Below, in pieces: positions 8,786 to 16,712 of a stretch of 64,000 bases of DNA. The stretch is from Pseudoalteromonas sp049257235. Its GTDB lineage: Bacteria > Pseudomonadota > Gammaproteobacteria > Enterobacterales > Alteromonadaceae. The notes below the pieces were generated by a model, which worked only from the letters and a program-made list of their open reading frames with translations, was not told the origin of the DNA and did not search any database. Location of the stretch: positions 62,001 to 126,000 of the forward strand of contig NZ_JBMMUF010000004.1 in NCBI RefSeq assembly GCF_049257235.1, in the 5' to 3' direction. Each line of letters starts with the position of its first letter. The first letter of the stretch is position 1. The translations under genes were made by a program, and so were the position numbers.

Positions 8786-9160
8786 TTAAGGTGTGACGCG
8801 AATCGCTATGCTGGCATCTCGTTGGGCATTAGCCGCTTTTAAACGCTCAAGATAGGTTTGCCAGAGCTGTTGAGTGTCGCTGCAAAGCTGCGCTAAATAG
8901 GTGAAGCTGTACAAGCCACTGTGATGGCCATCATCAAAGAGTAAACGCACCGCATAGTGACCAACAGGCTCAATTTTTGCTATGGCTACCGATTTTTTAT
9001 TGGTAACCAGTAAGGGTTCGCCGCTGTGGTGCCCTTGAACTTCAGCAGAAGGTGAGTGCACGCGCAGAAATTCGGCACTGAGGGAGCTCATTTGTCCAGA
9101 CTCGAAATAAATATCAAGCTGTTTAGATACACGGTGATAATGCAATTTACTAACTAGCAT
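8786..9160 (-). CDS. DUF971-domain protein
   Basis: 124 residues, almost entirely one DUF971 domain, the fold found at the N terminus of gamma-butyrobetaine hydroxylase-like proteins. Visible motifs are 'LRVHSPSAEVQGH', 'VGHYAVRLLFDDGHHSGLYSFTYL' and the conserved aromatic 'WQTYL'. The function of stand-alone DUF971 proteins is unclear; a link to iron-sulfur or metal handling has been proposed for some. It follows hslU on the same strand, a recurrent arrangement in gammaproteobacteria, but a terminator separates them. AGGAACGCAG precedes the ATG. Confidence 0.8.
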   Translation of the reverse strand: MLVSKLHYHRVSKQLDIYFESGQMSSLSAEFLRVHSPSAEVQGHHSGEPLLVTNKKSVAIAKIEPVGHYAVRLLFDDGHHSGLYSFTYLAQLCSDTQQLWQTYLERLKAANAQRDASIAIRVTP

Positions 9161-9174
9161 CTGCGTTCCTATAG

Positions 9175-9198
9175 CAAAAAAGGCCCGAAGGCCTTTTG
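9175..9198 (-). terminator. Terminator after hslU
   Basis: On the minus strand CAAAAGGCC, loop TTCG, GGCCTTTTTT lies immediately after the hslU stop and before the DUF971 start. It probably ends the hslVU transcript or lets some read-through into DUF971. Confidence 0.8.
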
Positions 9199-9199
9199 A

Positions 9200-10528
9200 T
9201 TATAGAATAAAGCGGCTGAGGTCTTCATCTTGGACCAAATTGCCAAGGTGTTTTTCAACATATTCGCCATCAACAACAAGGCGGGAGCCGGCTTTATCAC
9301 TGGCATCAAATGAAATCTCTTCCATTAAACGTTCCATCACCGTGTGCAGGCGACGAGCACCGATGTTTTCAGTTTTTTCATTTACTTGCCATGCCGCTTG
9401 AGCGATATGCTCAATGGCATCATCGGTAAACTCCACATCAACTTCTTCGGTTTTCAACAGTGCTACTTGCTGTTCGGTAAGTGAAGCATGAGGCTCAGTT
9501 AAAATGCGTTTAAAGTCGCCAGCGCTAAGAGCGTCTAGTTCTACGCGAATAGGCAAACGACCTTGAAGCTCAGGAATTAAATCTGACGGCTTGGCCATTT
9601 GGAATGCGCCAGAGGCGATAAACAAGATATGGTCTGTTTTCACCATGCCGTGTTTTGTGCTCACAGTTGAGCCTTCAATCAAAGGCAGTAAATCGCGTTG
9701 CACACCCTCACGGCTCACATCTGGGCCGCTGCTTTCGCCGCGCTTACAAATCTTATCCACTTCATCTAAGAACACGATACCATTTTGCTCAACAGCCTCA
9801 ATCGCCAGTTCCTTTACGTCTTCAGGGTTAACGAGTTTAGCCGCTTCTTCTTCAACCAATAGCTTGAATGCTTCTTTGATTTTCAGTTTGCGCTTTTTCG
9901 TTTTACCACCTGACATGTTTTGGAACATGCTTTGCAGTTGGTTGGTCATCTCTTCCATGCCTGGTGGAGACATAATTTCAACACTCGGGCCTTGCTCAGC
10001 TACATCAATTTCAATTTCTTTATCATCAAGTTGGCCTTCGCGCAGCTTTTTGCGGAATGTTTGACGTGTTGAGCTATTTTCGCTTGGTTGTGTTTCGCCC
10101 CATGCATCTTTTGCTGGTGGTAGTAGGGCATCAAGAATACGCTCTTCCGCGGCTTCTTCTGCACGGAAGTGATGCTTCTTCGCTTGTTGCTCACGAACCA
10201 TCTTCACGGCTATCTCAACAAGATCGCGGATAATCGTTTCAACTTCCTTACCTACATAGCCTACTTCGGTAAACTTTGTGGCTTCAACTTTAATAAACGG
10301 CGCGTTAGCAAGTTTTGCTAAACGACGCGCAATTTCGGTTTTACCGACACCGGTAGGGCCGATCATCAAGATATTTTTTGGGGTAACTTCTTGGCGTAAG
10401 CTTTCATCAAGCTGCATACGACGCCAGCGGTTACGAAGGGCAATCGCCACTGCTTTTTTTGCGTTGCCTTGACCGATAATGTGTTGGTCAAGTTCGTGAA
10501 CGATTTCTCGTGGAGTCATGGCTGACAT
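9200..10528 (-). CDS. hslU: HslUV protease ATPase subunit HslU
   Basis: 442 residues, the normal length for this AAA+ unfoldase. Walker A is 'GPTGVGKTE', Walker B is 'GIVFLDEVDKI', and the C terminus ends in the conserved 'DEDLSRFIL' tail that docks into HslV. The I-domain (about residues 110-240) is present. HslU unfolds substrates and feeds them to HslV in the cytosol. The start has a strong AAGGAG five bases upstream. It lies 13 bp after hslV in one operon, served by the heat-shock-type promoter upstream of hslV. Confidence 0.97.
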   Translation of the reverse strand: MSAMTPREIVHELDQHIIGQGNAKKAVAIALRNRWRRMQLDESLRQEVTPKNILMIGPTGVGKTEIARRLAKLANAPFIKVEATKFTEVGYVGKEVETIIRDLVEIAVKMVREQQAKKHHFRAEEAAEERILDALLPPAKDAWGETQPSENSSTRQTFRKKLREGQLDDKEIEIDVAEQGPSVEIMSPPGMEEMTNQLQSMFQNMSGGKTKKRKLKIKEAFKLLVEEEAAKLVNPEDVKELAIEAVEQNGIVFLDEVDKICKRGESSGPDVSREGVQRDLLPLIEGSTVSTKHGMVKTDHILFIASGAFQMAKPSDLIPELQGRLPIRVELDALSAGDFKRILTEPHASLTEQQVALLKTEEVDVEFTDDAIEHIAQAAWQVNEKTENIGARRLHTVMERLMEEISFDASDKAGSRLVVDGEYVEKHLGNLVQDEDLSRFIL

Positions 10529-10541
10529 GGTGGCTCCTTAA

Positions 10542-11060
10542 TTACAATTCTTCGATGGTTTGGAAGTTGTTAGTGAATACACAAATATCACCGGCTATCT
10601 TAAGGCTCTTTTCAACGATTTCTCGTGCTGATAGTTCGGTGTTCTCTAACAATGCGGTCGCCGCAGCTTGGGCGAAGTTACCGCCACTACCAATGGCGAT
10701 TAAATCATGTTCTGGTTGTACTACATCACCGTTACCTGTGATGATCAGAGAGGCCGTTTCGTCTGCAACAGCTAATAGCGCCTCTAAACGTCTTAGAGCT
10801 CTGTCACTGCGCCAGTCTTTAGCCATTTCAACCGCGGCCTTAGTCAGGTTACCTTGGTGCATTTCTAGCTTGCTCTCAAAGCGCTCAAACAACGTAAATG
10901 CATCGGCTGTGCCGCCTGCAAAACCGGCGATTACCTTGCCGTTAAATAAACGGCGTACTTTGCGGGCGTTGCCCTTCATCACCGTATTGCCAAGTGACAC
11001 TTGGCCGTCACCGCCGATAACGACTTTGCCTTCGCGGCGAACTGAAACTATCGTAGTCAT
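10542..11060 (-). CDS. hslV: HslUV protease catalytic subunit HslV
   Basis: 172 residues from the ATG at 11060. This start gives 'MTTIVSVRREGK', so that Thr2 becomes the N-terminal nucleophile after Met removal; the longer frame opening at 11075 would block it. AAGGA precedes the start. It is a proteasome beta-type peptidase forming the two-ring core of HslUV. Conserved segments are 'VIGGDGQVSLGNTVMKGNARKVRRL', 'FAGGTADAFTLFE' and 'LIAIGSGGNFAQAAA'. Co-transcribed with hslU. Confidence 0.97.
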   Translation of the reverse strand: MTTIVSVRREGKVVIGGDGQVSLGNTVMKGNARKVRRLFNGKVIAGFAGGTADAFTLFERFESKLEMHQGNLTKAAVEMAKDWRSDRALRRLEALLAVADETASLIITGNGDVVQPEHDLIAIGSGGNFAQAAATALLENTELSAREIVEKSLKIAGDICVFTNNFQTIEEL

Positions 11061-11113
11061 GAGAATCCTTAGCACCCCAGAGTGTGGTGTTTTCTTTGTC
11101 TAATAGCGGGGAA

Positions 11114-11140
11114 ATATGGGCAGATGGCGGGGATTTCAAG
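11114..11140 (-). promoter_or_regulatory. hslV: Putative sigma-32 (RpoH) promoter of hslVU
   Basis: On the minus strand CTTGAAA (11134-11140) is followed after 12 bp by GCCCATAT (11114-11121), one base from the RpoH -10 consensus CCCCATnT. The -35 lies in an inverted repeat at 11129-11158 with perfect 10-bp arms. Heat-shock control of hslVU is established in Escherichia coli; here it is read from the motif. Confidence 0.75.
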
Positions 11141-11193
11141 CTAAAAAGTGAAATCCCCTAGATATTAGATGGGGGAATGATTGATTGTATTTG

Positions 11194-11724
11194 TTATGTC
11201 CAAAGCCAGATACCACATCCCATGATTTTCGCTTGGCGCTTTAACTTATTCTTATCACTTTCTGCGCCGCGCTTAGTTGGGTAAGGGCCAAGGCGAACTT
11301 TGTACCACACGCCATTACTGCCTTCGGTGCGACGAATATCAGCAACGAGGCCCACAAATGCGATTTTAGCTTTGAGTGTTTCTGCTTGGTCGTACGTGCG
11401 AAAAGACCCGCATTGCATTACATAAGGACCTTTTTGCTCAACTTCCTTAACCTCAACTTCTATTTCGGCTTCTTTAATTTCATTGATAAATTCGGGTGTC
11501 TTTGGCTTTTGAATCACTGGCTTTTGTTCTTCAGGCTGATTCTTTGCTTGCTCTACGACTTCGGGGTCGGCGTTGTTTTTTATGTACCAAAGGCCATAGC
11601 CAAAGCCCGCAATTAAAAGAGCAGCCGCTAGCACTGCGAAAATAGGGAAGGGCTTTTTCGGCGGAGCTTTTTTCTTATTACCACGTTGTGGTCTTTTTTT
11701 ATTTATGTAGTCGTGTTGCGCCAT
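11194..11724 (-). CDS. ftsN: SPOR-domain cell division protein FtsN
   Basis: 176 residues: a short basic cytoplasmic tail, one transmembrane helix (about 28-48), an acidic and proline-containing periplasmic linker, and a C-terminal SPOR domain ('YVMQCGSFRTYDQAETLKAKI' to the end) that binds denuded septal glycan. FtsN triggers septal synthesis by FtsWI through FtsA and FtsQLB. It is much shorter than Escherichia coli FtsN (319 residues), mostly in the linker. Position between priA and hslV is the standard one in gammaproteobacteria and supports the name over a generic SPOR protein. Confidence 0.88.
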   Translation of the reverse strand: MAQHDYINKKRPQRGNKKKAPPKKPFPIFAVLAAALLIAGFGYGLWYIKNNADPEVVEQAKNQPEEQKPVIQKPKTPEFINEIKEAEIEVEVKEVEQKGPYVMQCGSFRTYDQAETLKAKIAFVGLVADIRRTEGSNGVWYKVRLGPYPTKRGAESDKNKLKRQAKIMGCGIWLWT

Positions 11725-11741
11725 ATGAGTGTGTTATCTCT

Positions 11742-13973
11742 TTACATCATGTCGATTGGATCTACGTCCAAATTCCAGCGCACTTTTTGCGCTAATTTAT
11801 TATTCGTTAAATAGCTTACCATTTGCCCCAAGTATGCATGCAACGCTCCTCTGTCTTCACCTTGAATATGTAGCTGATAGCGAAACTTACCTGCAATGCG
11901 CTCTAGCGGGGCGGGTATGGGCCCGAGTAATTGTATCTTAGGCACGGGGGCTGCGGGAACTAGATCCGATAAAAATCGCAATAATAGCGATAAATCATGG
12001 GCTTCTGCTCGTAAAAGGGCCAAATGTGTATAGGGTGGTAAATCGGTTTCTTGGCGCTCATTTAACGCATAACGGGCAAAATGTTGGTAGCCATTGTTTA
12101 CCAAATCTTGCAGTAAAGGATGCTCAGGAAAATGCGTTTGCAGTAGTACAGTGCCTGGTTCACCGCTGCGTCCAGCACGCCCCGCGACTTGCGTGATCAA
12201 TTGAGCTAGGTGTTCGGTGGCACGAAAGTCACAAGAGTGCAGCCCGGCGTCTACATCTAAAATAACCACCAAGCTAACATCGGCAAAATGGTGGCCCTTG
12301 GCAAGCATTTGGGTACCAATCAAAATGCGAGCACCACCTTGATTGATGCGCTCAAGCTCTTCTTCGAGACTGCCTTTTTTGCGTGTTGAATCACGGTCTA
12401 TACGGCTTAGTGCAACGTCAGGAAATTGCTCACTCAACGCTTCTTCTAGCTGCTCTGTACCGCAACCCACAGGGTTTATTTGCGTGCTTCCACAATCAGG
12501 GCACTGCATTGGCGGTGCGCTCTGCTCGCCACAGTGGTGGCAAACTAAACGACGCATTGATTTATGGTAAGTGGCACTGGTGCTGCAGCGTTGGCAATCG
12601 CTCAACCAACCGCACTCATGGCAAATCAATGAAGGCGAAAAGCCACGGCGGTTTAAGAACACCATCACTTGCTTTTGACGAGCGAGTTCGCGCTTTATAT
12701 ATGCCAAACTGGCATGGCTTAAGCCAGCATCCAAATGCTGACCTTTTATATCAATGAGTTGATAGTGATTGTCAGTCGATGTTTGTGCTCGTTGGGTGAG
12801 CGACAGTAAGTGGTAACGCCCGCCAATAGCTCGATGTAAGGTCTCAAGTGCAGGCGTTGCCGTTCCTAGTACGAGAGGAATATGGTGTTGCTGAGCGCGA
12901 TAAGCGGCTAAATCACGGGCGTGATAGCGCAGACTGTCTTGTTGTTTGAAGGAGCTGTCATGTTCTTCATCAACAATGATCATGCCCAGTTGTAAAAAAG
13001 GCATAAAAATCGCTGAACGTGTTCCGATCACTATGGCACAGCTGCCTTTTTGACAAAACCGCCATGTTTGCAGTCTTTCGTTGTCGGTCAACGCCGAATG
13101 CCACAACATAATCGGTGTATTGGGGAAGCGGCGACGAAAGCGGTTAACTGTCTGTGGGGTTAAGCCAATTTCGGGGACCAGCACGAGCGCTTGTTTACCT
13201 TGTTTAAGTACTTCTTCAAGGCATTGTAAATAGACTTCGGTCTTGCCGCTGCCGGTTACACCCTCAAGTAAAAAGCTTGCATAACCCGCGCTTTGGTTAA
13301 TTGTGCTACAGGCGACGGCTTGCTCAGCATTTAATTTAGGCTTAGGAGCGACTTTTAACTCGTCGGTACGCCAATGGCTTGCAAACTCAATGCTCACTTC
13401 AGCTAGCTGTTTTTCAACAATGGCATCAATCGTTGCTTTAGAAAATCCGAGTGCCTTGACTTCAGTGATGGGGGATTTTCCTGACTTTGCTAGCTGTGAT
13501 AACAAGGCTTGTTGTTTGTTTGCGCGCAGTGTAGGTAAGCGCTCACCTTTTTCTGTCAGTTGAAGGTAATTGATACTGGTTTTATCGATATCTTCACCAA
13601 TGCGTAACGCTTTGGGTAAGGCCGAAAATAGTGTTTCACCGAGCGGATAGTGATAATACCGGGCGGTAAATTTCAGCAACTCTATATGGGTGCTATCAAT
13701 AATTGGCGCATTGTCGATAAGTTTTATGACTGCTTTTATTTTATCCGCAGCCAACTCTGAGCTGTTCTTTATGCGCAGTACTAAAGCGGTTACTTGTCGG
13801 TTGCCAAAAGGCACTAACACTCGCATTCCAACAGCGAGGGTTTGGGCTGAAATTGATTGTGGCAACACATAGTCAAAACTACGGTGCAGTGGCACTTTTA
13901 CTGCCACTTCCACATACGCAGATGTACCTGATGTAAAAGCAAAATTTGACTGGTTGCTGGGCTGGGACGACAA
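11742..13973 (-). CDS. priA: Primosomal replication restart helicase PriA
   Basis: 743 residues. Order: DNA-binding N-terminal domain ('VKVPLHRSFDYVLP'), superfamily 2 helicase with Walker A 'EGVTGSGKTEVYL' and 'DEEH' box, an eight-cysteine zinc-binding region ('CHECGW', 'CQRCS', 'CHHCG', 'CPDCGS'), and the second helicase lobe. PriA recognises abandoned forks and D-loops and reloads DnaB. The frame opens with TTG at 13973 and there is no in-frame ATG before the homologous region, so a TTG start with a 15-20 residue extension is likely. It diverges from rpmE, with ftsN close downstream. Confidence 0.95.
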   Translation of the reverse strand: MSSQPSNQSNFAFTSGTSAYVEVAVKVPLHRSFDYVLPQSISAQTLAVGMRVLVPFGNRQVTALVLRIKNSSELAADKIKAVIKLIDNAPIIDSTHIELLKFTARYYHYPLGETLFSALPKALRIGEDIDKTSINYLQLTEKGERLPTLRANKQQALLSQLAKSGKSPITEVKALGFSKATIDAIVEKQLAEVSIEFASHWRTDELKVAPKPKLNAEQAVACSTINQSAGYASFLLEGVTGSGKTEVYLQCLEEVLKQGKQALVLVPEIGLTPQTVNRFRRRFPNTPIMLWHSALTDNERLQTWRFCQKGSCAIVIGTRSAIFMPFLQLGMIIVDEEHDSSFKQQDSLRYHARDLAAYRAQQHHIPLVLGTATPALETLHRAIGGRYHLLSLTQRAQTSTDNHYQLIDIKGQHLDAGLSHASLAYIKRELARQKQVMVFLNRRGFSPSLICHECGWLSDCQRCSTSATYHKSMRRLVCHHCGEQSAPPMQCPDCGSTQINPVGCGTEQLEEALSEQFPDVALSRIDRDSTRKKGSLEEELERINQGGARILIGTQMLAKGHHFADVSLVVILDVDAGLHSCDFRATEHLAQLITQVAGRAGRSGEPGTVLLQTHFPEHPLLQDLVNNGYQHFARYALNERQETDLPPYTHLALLRAEAHDLSLLLRFLSDLVPAAPVPKIQLLGPIPAPLERIAGKFRYQLHIQGEDRGALHAYLGQMVSYLTNNKLAQKVRWNLDVDPIDMM

Positions 13974-14046
13974 GGTTGTTCTCGCTTCAAAGTTCTTAGA
14001 CTTAATGTACTAAATTCGAGGCGCAGTGAATAGCTGCAATTAATGC

Positions 14047-14075
14047 TTGAACATTAACCATTACTTAAATAAAAT
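14047..14075 (+). promoter_or_regulatory. rpmE: Putative rpmE promoter
   Basis: TTGAAC (14047-14052), 17-bp spacer, TAAAAT (14070-14075). This predicts a leader of about 110 nt before the rpmE ATG. The leader contains TTGGCAC (14114-14120) paired with GTGCCAA (14140-14146). Confidence 0.7.
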
Positions 14076-14191
14076 ACGCGGCCTTAAGGGTGCTGGGCAG
14101 AATTATTCTCGTCTTGGCACATTGAAACTAACGCGTATGGTGCCAAACTCCGGGTTTGGAGAGCGATACGGCCTATTTAGAGGTTATCCCC

Positions 14192-14407
14192 ATGAAAGAA
14201 GGTATCCACCCTAAGTACGAAGCAATCACAGCAACGTGCTCTTGTGGTAACAAGTTTGAAACTCGTTCTACTTTGTGTAAAGACATTCACCTTGACGTAT
14301 GTTCAGAGTGTCACCCTTTCTACACTGGTAAGCAGAAGATTCTTGACACAGGTGGTCGTGTTGACCGCTTCAATAAGCGTTTCGGTGCGCTTAGCAGCAA
14401 GAAGTAA
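14192..14407 (+). CDS. rpmE: 50S ribosomal protein L31 (zinc-binding form)
   Basis: 71 residues from the ATG at 14192; this start matches the family ('MKEGIHPKYEAITATCSCG'), and AGAGG precedes it. Four cysteines ('CSCG' and 'CSECH') form the zinc site, so this is the zinc-dependent paralogue rather than the zinc-free YkgM type. L31 bridges the 50S central protuberance to the 30S head. It has its own promoter, a structured leader and a terminator. Autogenous control through the leader is known in Escherichia coli and possible here. Confidence 0.97.
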   Translation: MKEGIHPKYEAITATCSCGNKFETRSTLCKDIHLDVCSECHPFYTGKQKILDTGGRVDRFNKRFGALSSKK

Positions 14408-14422
14408 TTCATTGCTTATTAG

Positions 14423-14449
14423 AAAAAAGCACCTTCGGGTGCTTTTTTT
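14423..14449 (+). terminator. rpmE terminator
   Basis: AAAAAAGCACC, loop TTCG, GGTGCTTTTTT, directly after the rpmE stop. Confidence 0.92.
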
Positions 14450-14878
14450 GTGCCTCGTGTTTATTGGTGTTATTCATTCCCACTATTCATCACATTCACT
14501 TTTATTTCCTTTGTACTAAAGTCACTATAAATCATCACTTTCAGGCAGGCTTTGCTGCGATAAGCGTCAAACATGCTAATAACTTGCATAGACGGCTCGA
14601 TGATTAATTTTATATTTCATTTTGATATAAGAATCAGATTGAATAGAGCGATTTGTAAGCCTAAAGTGGTTTAGTCAGCTAATTTTTGTACTTTGGATGT
14701 GGTGAGTCACCTAGCATTCATTCGAAAATTAGAATAATTGACCATGAATATGGCGCTAACTACGTCAAAATACGCGTAACAGGATAGACCTGATATTGCT
14801 TGGAATATGCGCGTAAAAGCAGTATTGTTTGCGCCCTATACAGAACTCTCACAAACCTATCTAGCAGGATACTTATTC
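14450..14878. other. Long intergenic region upstream of the malic enzyme gene
   Basis: About 430 bp of AT-rich sequence without a credible gene. It must hold the promoter for the malic enzyme gene, but I could not choose a convincing -35/-10 pair. An 8-bp inverted repeat (CTAATTTT at 14679-14686 and AAAATTAG at 14725-14732) is the only structure noticed. Confidence 0.5.
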
Positions 14879-16126
14879 ATGTCAGACTTTCGTCAAAAAG
14901 CGCTCGATTATCACGCTAACCCCGTTCCAGGTAAAATCAGCATTGAACTTACAAAAAGTGCCGAGACAGTAAGTGATTTAGCTCTAGCTTACAGTCCAGG
15001 TGTTGCTGAACCTGTCCGCGAAATTGCCGCTGATCCTAACAATGCTTATAAGTACACTGCCAAAGGTAATATGGTTGCTGTTATCTCTAACGGCACAGCG
15101 ATTCTTGGTTTAGGTAACCTTGGCCCGCTAGCCTCTAAACCTGTGATGGAAGGTAAAGCGTTACTATTCAAACGCTTTGCTGGCTTAGACTCGATTGATA
15201 TCGAAGTGAAGCACCGCACGACTGAAGATTTCATTAATACCGTTGAGAATATCGCTGACACGTTTGGTGGTATCAACCTAGAAGACATTAAAGCACCAGA
15301 GTGTTTTGAAATCGAAAAAGCCTTGATTGAGCGCTGTAATGTCCCCGTGTTTCACGATGATCAGCACGGAACAGCGATTGTTACCGCTGCGGGTATGCTC
15401 AATGCGTTGGAGATCCAAGGTAAAAACATTCGTGATGCACTGATTGTGTGTTTAGGTGCGGGTGCAGCAGCGGTTGCCTGTATGGAATTGCTTATTAAAT
15501 GTGGAGCGCAGCGTGAACATATCTATATGCTTGATCGCAAAGGCGTGATCCATACTCGTCGTGACGACTTAAATGAATACAAACAGTTATTCGCTAACAA
15601 CACTGACAAGCGTACTTTGCAAGACGTAATTGCTGAGGCTGATGTGTTTGTGGGTGTATCAGGCCCTGATTTGCTCTCAGCGGAAGACCTTAAGCTGATG
15701 GCTGATAAGCCAGTGGTGTTTGCATGTTCAAACCCAGACCCAGAAATTAAACCTGAGCTTGCTCACAGTGCTCGCACAGATTTAATTATGGCAACGGGTC
15801 GTTCAGATTATCCAAACCAAGTTAACAATGTGCTTTGCTTCCCATTCATCTTCCGTGGCGCGTTGGATGTTCGTGCGACAGCAATTAATGATGAGATGAA
15901 GATAGCTGCGGTAGAAGCAATTCGTAGCATTGCTAAAGAGCCAGTGCCGCAAGAGGTGCTCACCGCTGCAGGTGTGGACAAGTTAGAGTTTGGTCCCGAG
16001 TACATTATTCCTAAGCCGATGGACCCTCGTTTGCTTCCTCGTGTTGCCAAAGCAGTGGCACAAGCCGCTGTTGATTCTGGCGTTGCACAAGTAGAATTAG
16101 CAGCCGATTATATGAACCAAAAATAA
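14879..16126 (+). CDS. maeB: Malic enzyme (short form, without phosphotransacetylase domain)
   Basis: 415 residues from the ATG at 14879 ('MSDFRQKALDYHANPVPGKI'), with AGGA nine bases upstream; the frame opens 24 codons earlier but that segment is not family-like. It decarboxylates malate to pyruvate with NAD(P) reduction. Motifs are 'YSPGVAEPVREI', 'FHDDQHGTAIVTAAG' (metal and substrate) and the nucleotide fold 'LGAGAAAVACMELL'. Cofactor choice cannot be read safely. It corresponds to the N-terminal part of Escherichia coli MaeB and lacks the C-terminal acetyltransferase-like domain. Neighbours rpmE and metJ match the Vibrio order. Confidence 0.9.
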   Translation: MSDFRQKALDYHANPVPGKISIELTKSAETVSDLALAYSPGVAEPVREIAADPNNAYKYTAKGNMVAVISNGTAILGLGNLGPLASKPVMEGKALLFKRFAGLDSIDIEVKHRTTEDFINTVENIADTFGGINLEDIKAPECFEIEKALIERCNVPVFHDDQHGTAIVTAAGMLNALEIQGKNIRDALIVCLGAGAAAVACMELLIKCGAQREHIYMLDRKGVIHTRRDDLNEYKQLFANNTDKRTLQDVIAEADVFVGVSGPDLLSAEDLKLMADKPVVFACSNPDPEIKPELAHSARTDLIMATGRSDYPNQVNNVLCFPFIFRGALDVRATAINDEMKIAAVEAIRSIAKEPVPQEVLTAAGVDKLEFGPEYIIPKPMDPRLLPRVAKAVAQAAVDSGVAQVELAADYMNQK

Positions 16127-16140
16127 TAATTTGAGCTAAG

Positions 16141-16174
16141 AAAAAGCCCCATGTTCGCACATGGGGCTTTTTTT
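16141..16174. terminator. Bidirectional terminator between malic enzyme and metJ
   Basis: AAAAAGCCCCATGT, loop TCGC, ACATGGGGCTTTTT. The 14-bp perfect stem with A and T tracts serves both convergent genes. Confidence 0.92.
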
Positions 16175-16214
16175 ATGGTCGGGGCAAAAGTCACTACTTT
16201 GCCCACAAAAATAT

Positions 16215-16535
16215 TTAATCGTCGCCGATTATGGGTACTTCTAGCCCCATTTCTTCCATAATTTTTCGTACTTCTTGTGGTACTTTTTCAGGGTTGTCTT
16301 TGCGCAGATCTTCATCACTTGGCAACGGCTGCCCGGTAAAAGCGTGCAAGAATGCTTCACACAACAACTCACTGTTGGTGGCATGGCGTAGGTTGTTCAC
16401 CTGACGTCGTGTACGCTCATCAGTTAATACTTTTAATACATTTAGCGGGATTGAAACGGTAATTTTTTTCACCTGTTGGGCTTTCTTACCGTGTTCCGCA
16501 TAGGGGTGAATATACTCACCATTCCACTTGGCCAT
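16215..16535 (-). CDS. metJ: Methionine repressor MetJ
   Basis: 106 residues, essentially the length of Escherichia coli MetJ (105). It begins 'MAKWNGEYIHPYAEHGKK', with the ribbon-helix-helix strand 'KKITVSIPLNVLKVLTDERTRRQVNNLRHATNSELLCEAFLHAFTG'. With S-adenosylmethionine as corepressor it binds tandem 8-bp met boxes. It diverges from metB, and met boxes lie in the shared upstream region, which implies control of metBL and probably of metJ itself. Confidence 0.97.
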   Translation of the reverse strand: MAKWNGEYIHPYAEHGKKAQQVKKITVSIPLNVLKVLTDERTRRQVNNLRHATNSELLCEAFLHAFTGQPLPSDEDLRKDNPEKVPQEVRKIMEEMGLEVPIIGDD

Positions 16536-16581
16536 AATTTGCGTCTTATTTTTTGGTCACTTAGGCATCAATAAGGCCGAA

Positions 16582-16609
16582 ATTTTATCGTGTTGGAAAG
16601 GATAGTCAA
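16582..16609 (-). promoter_or_regulatory. metJ: Putative metJ promoter
   Basis: On the minus strand TTGACT (16604-16609), 16-bp spacer, TAAAAT (16582-16587), about 45 bp before the metJ ATG. Confidence 0.6.
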
Positions 16610-16630
16610 ATATTCCTCATTTGGCTATTT

Positions 16631-16693
16631 AGACGTATAAATGTTTTGACATCTGAAATGTCATAATTTACTCTTTTGGACGTCTAAACATCT
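16631..16693. promoter_or_regulatory. MetJ operators (two groups of met boxes) and metB promoter
   Basis: Group one is AGACGTAT (16631), AAATGTTT (16639) and TGACATCT (16647) in tandem 8-bp register. Group two is GGACGTCT (16678) followed by AAACATCT (16686). The met-box consensus is AGACGTCT. A TTGACA at 16646-16651 within group one could be the metB -35, with TACTCT at 16669-16674 as -10, so both groups would block RNA polymerase. Confidence 0.8.
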
Positions 16694-16712
16694 AAAATTC
16701 ACTGGAGGCAGC

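Noticed and set aside
9591..10064. 157-codon plus-strand ORF inside hslU
   Set aside because: Antisense shadow of a well-conserved gene; Ser/Leu-rich composition typical of reverse-frame reading.
10510..11103. 197-codon plus-strand ORF covering hslV
   Set aside because: Antisense to hslV, which has clear motifs, start and Shine-Dalgarno; no recognisable domain.
14807..14878. 24-codon N-terminal extension of malic enzyme
   Set aside because: The downstream ATG at 14879 has a good Shine-Dalgarno and the family's usual N terminus.
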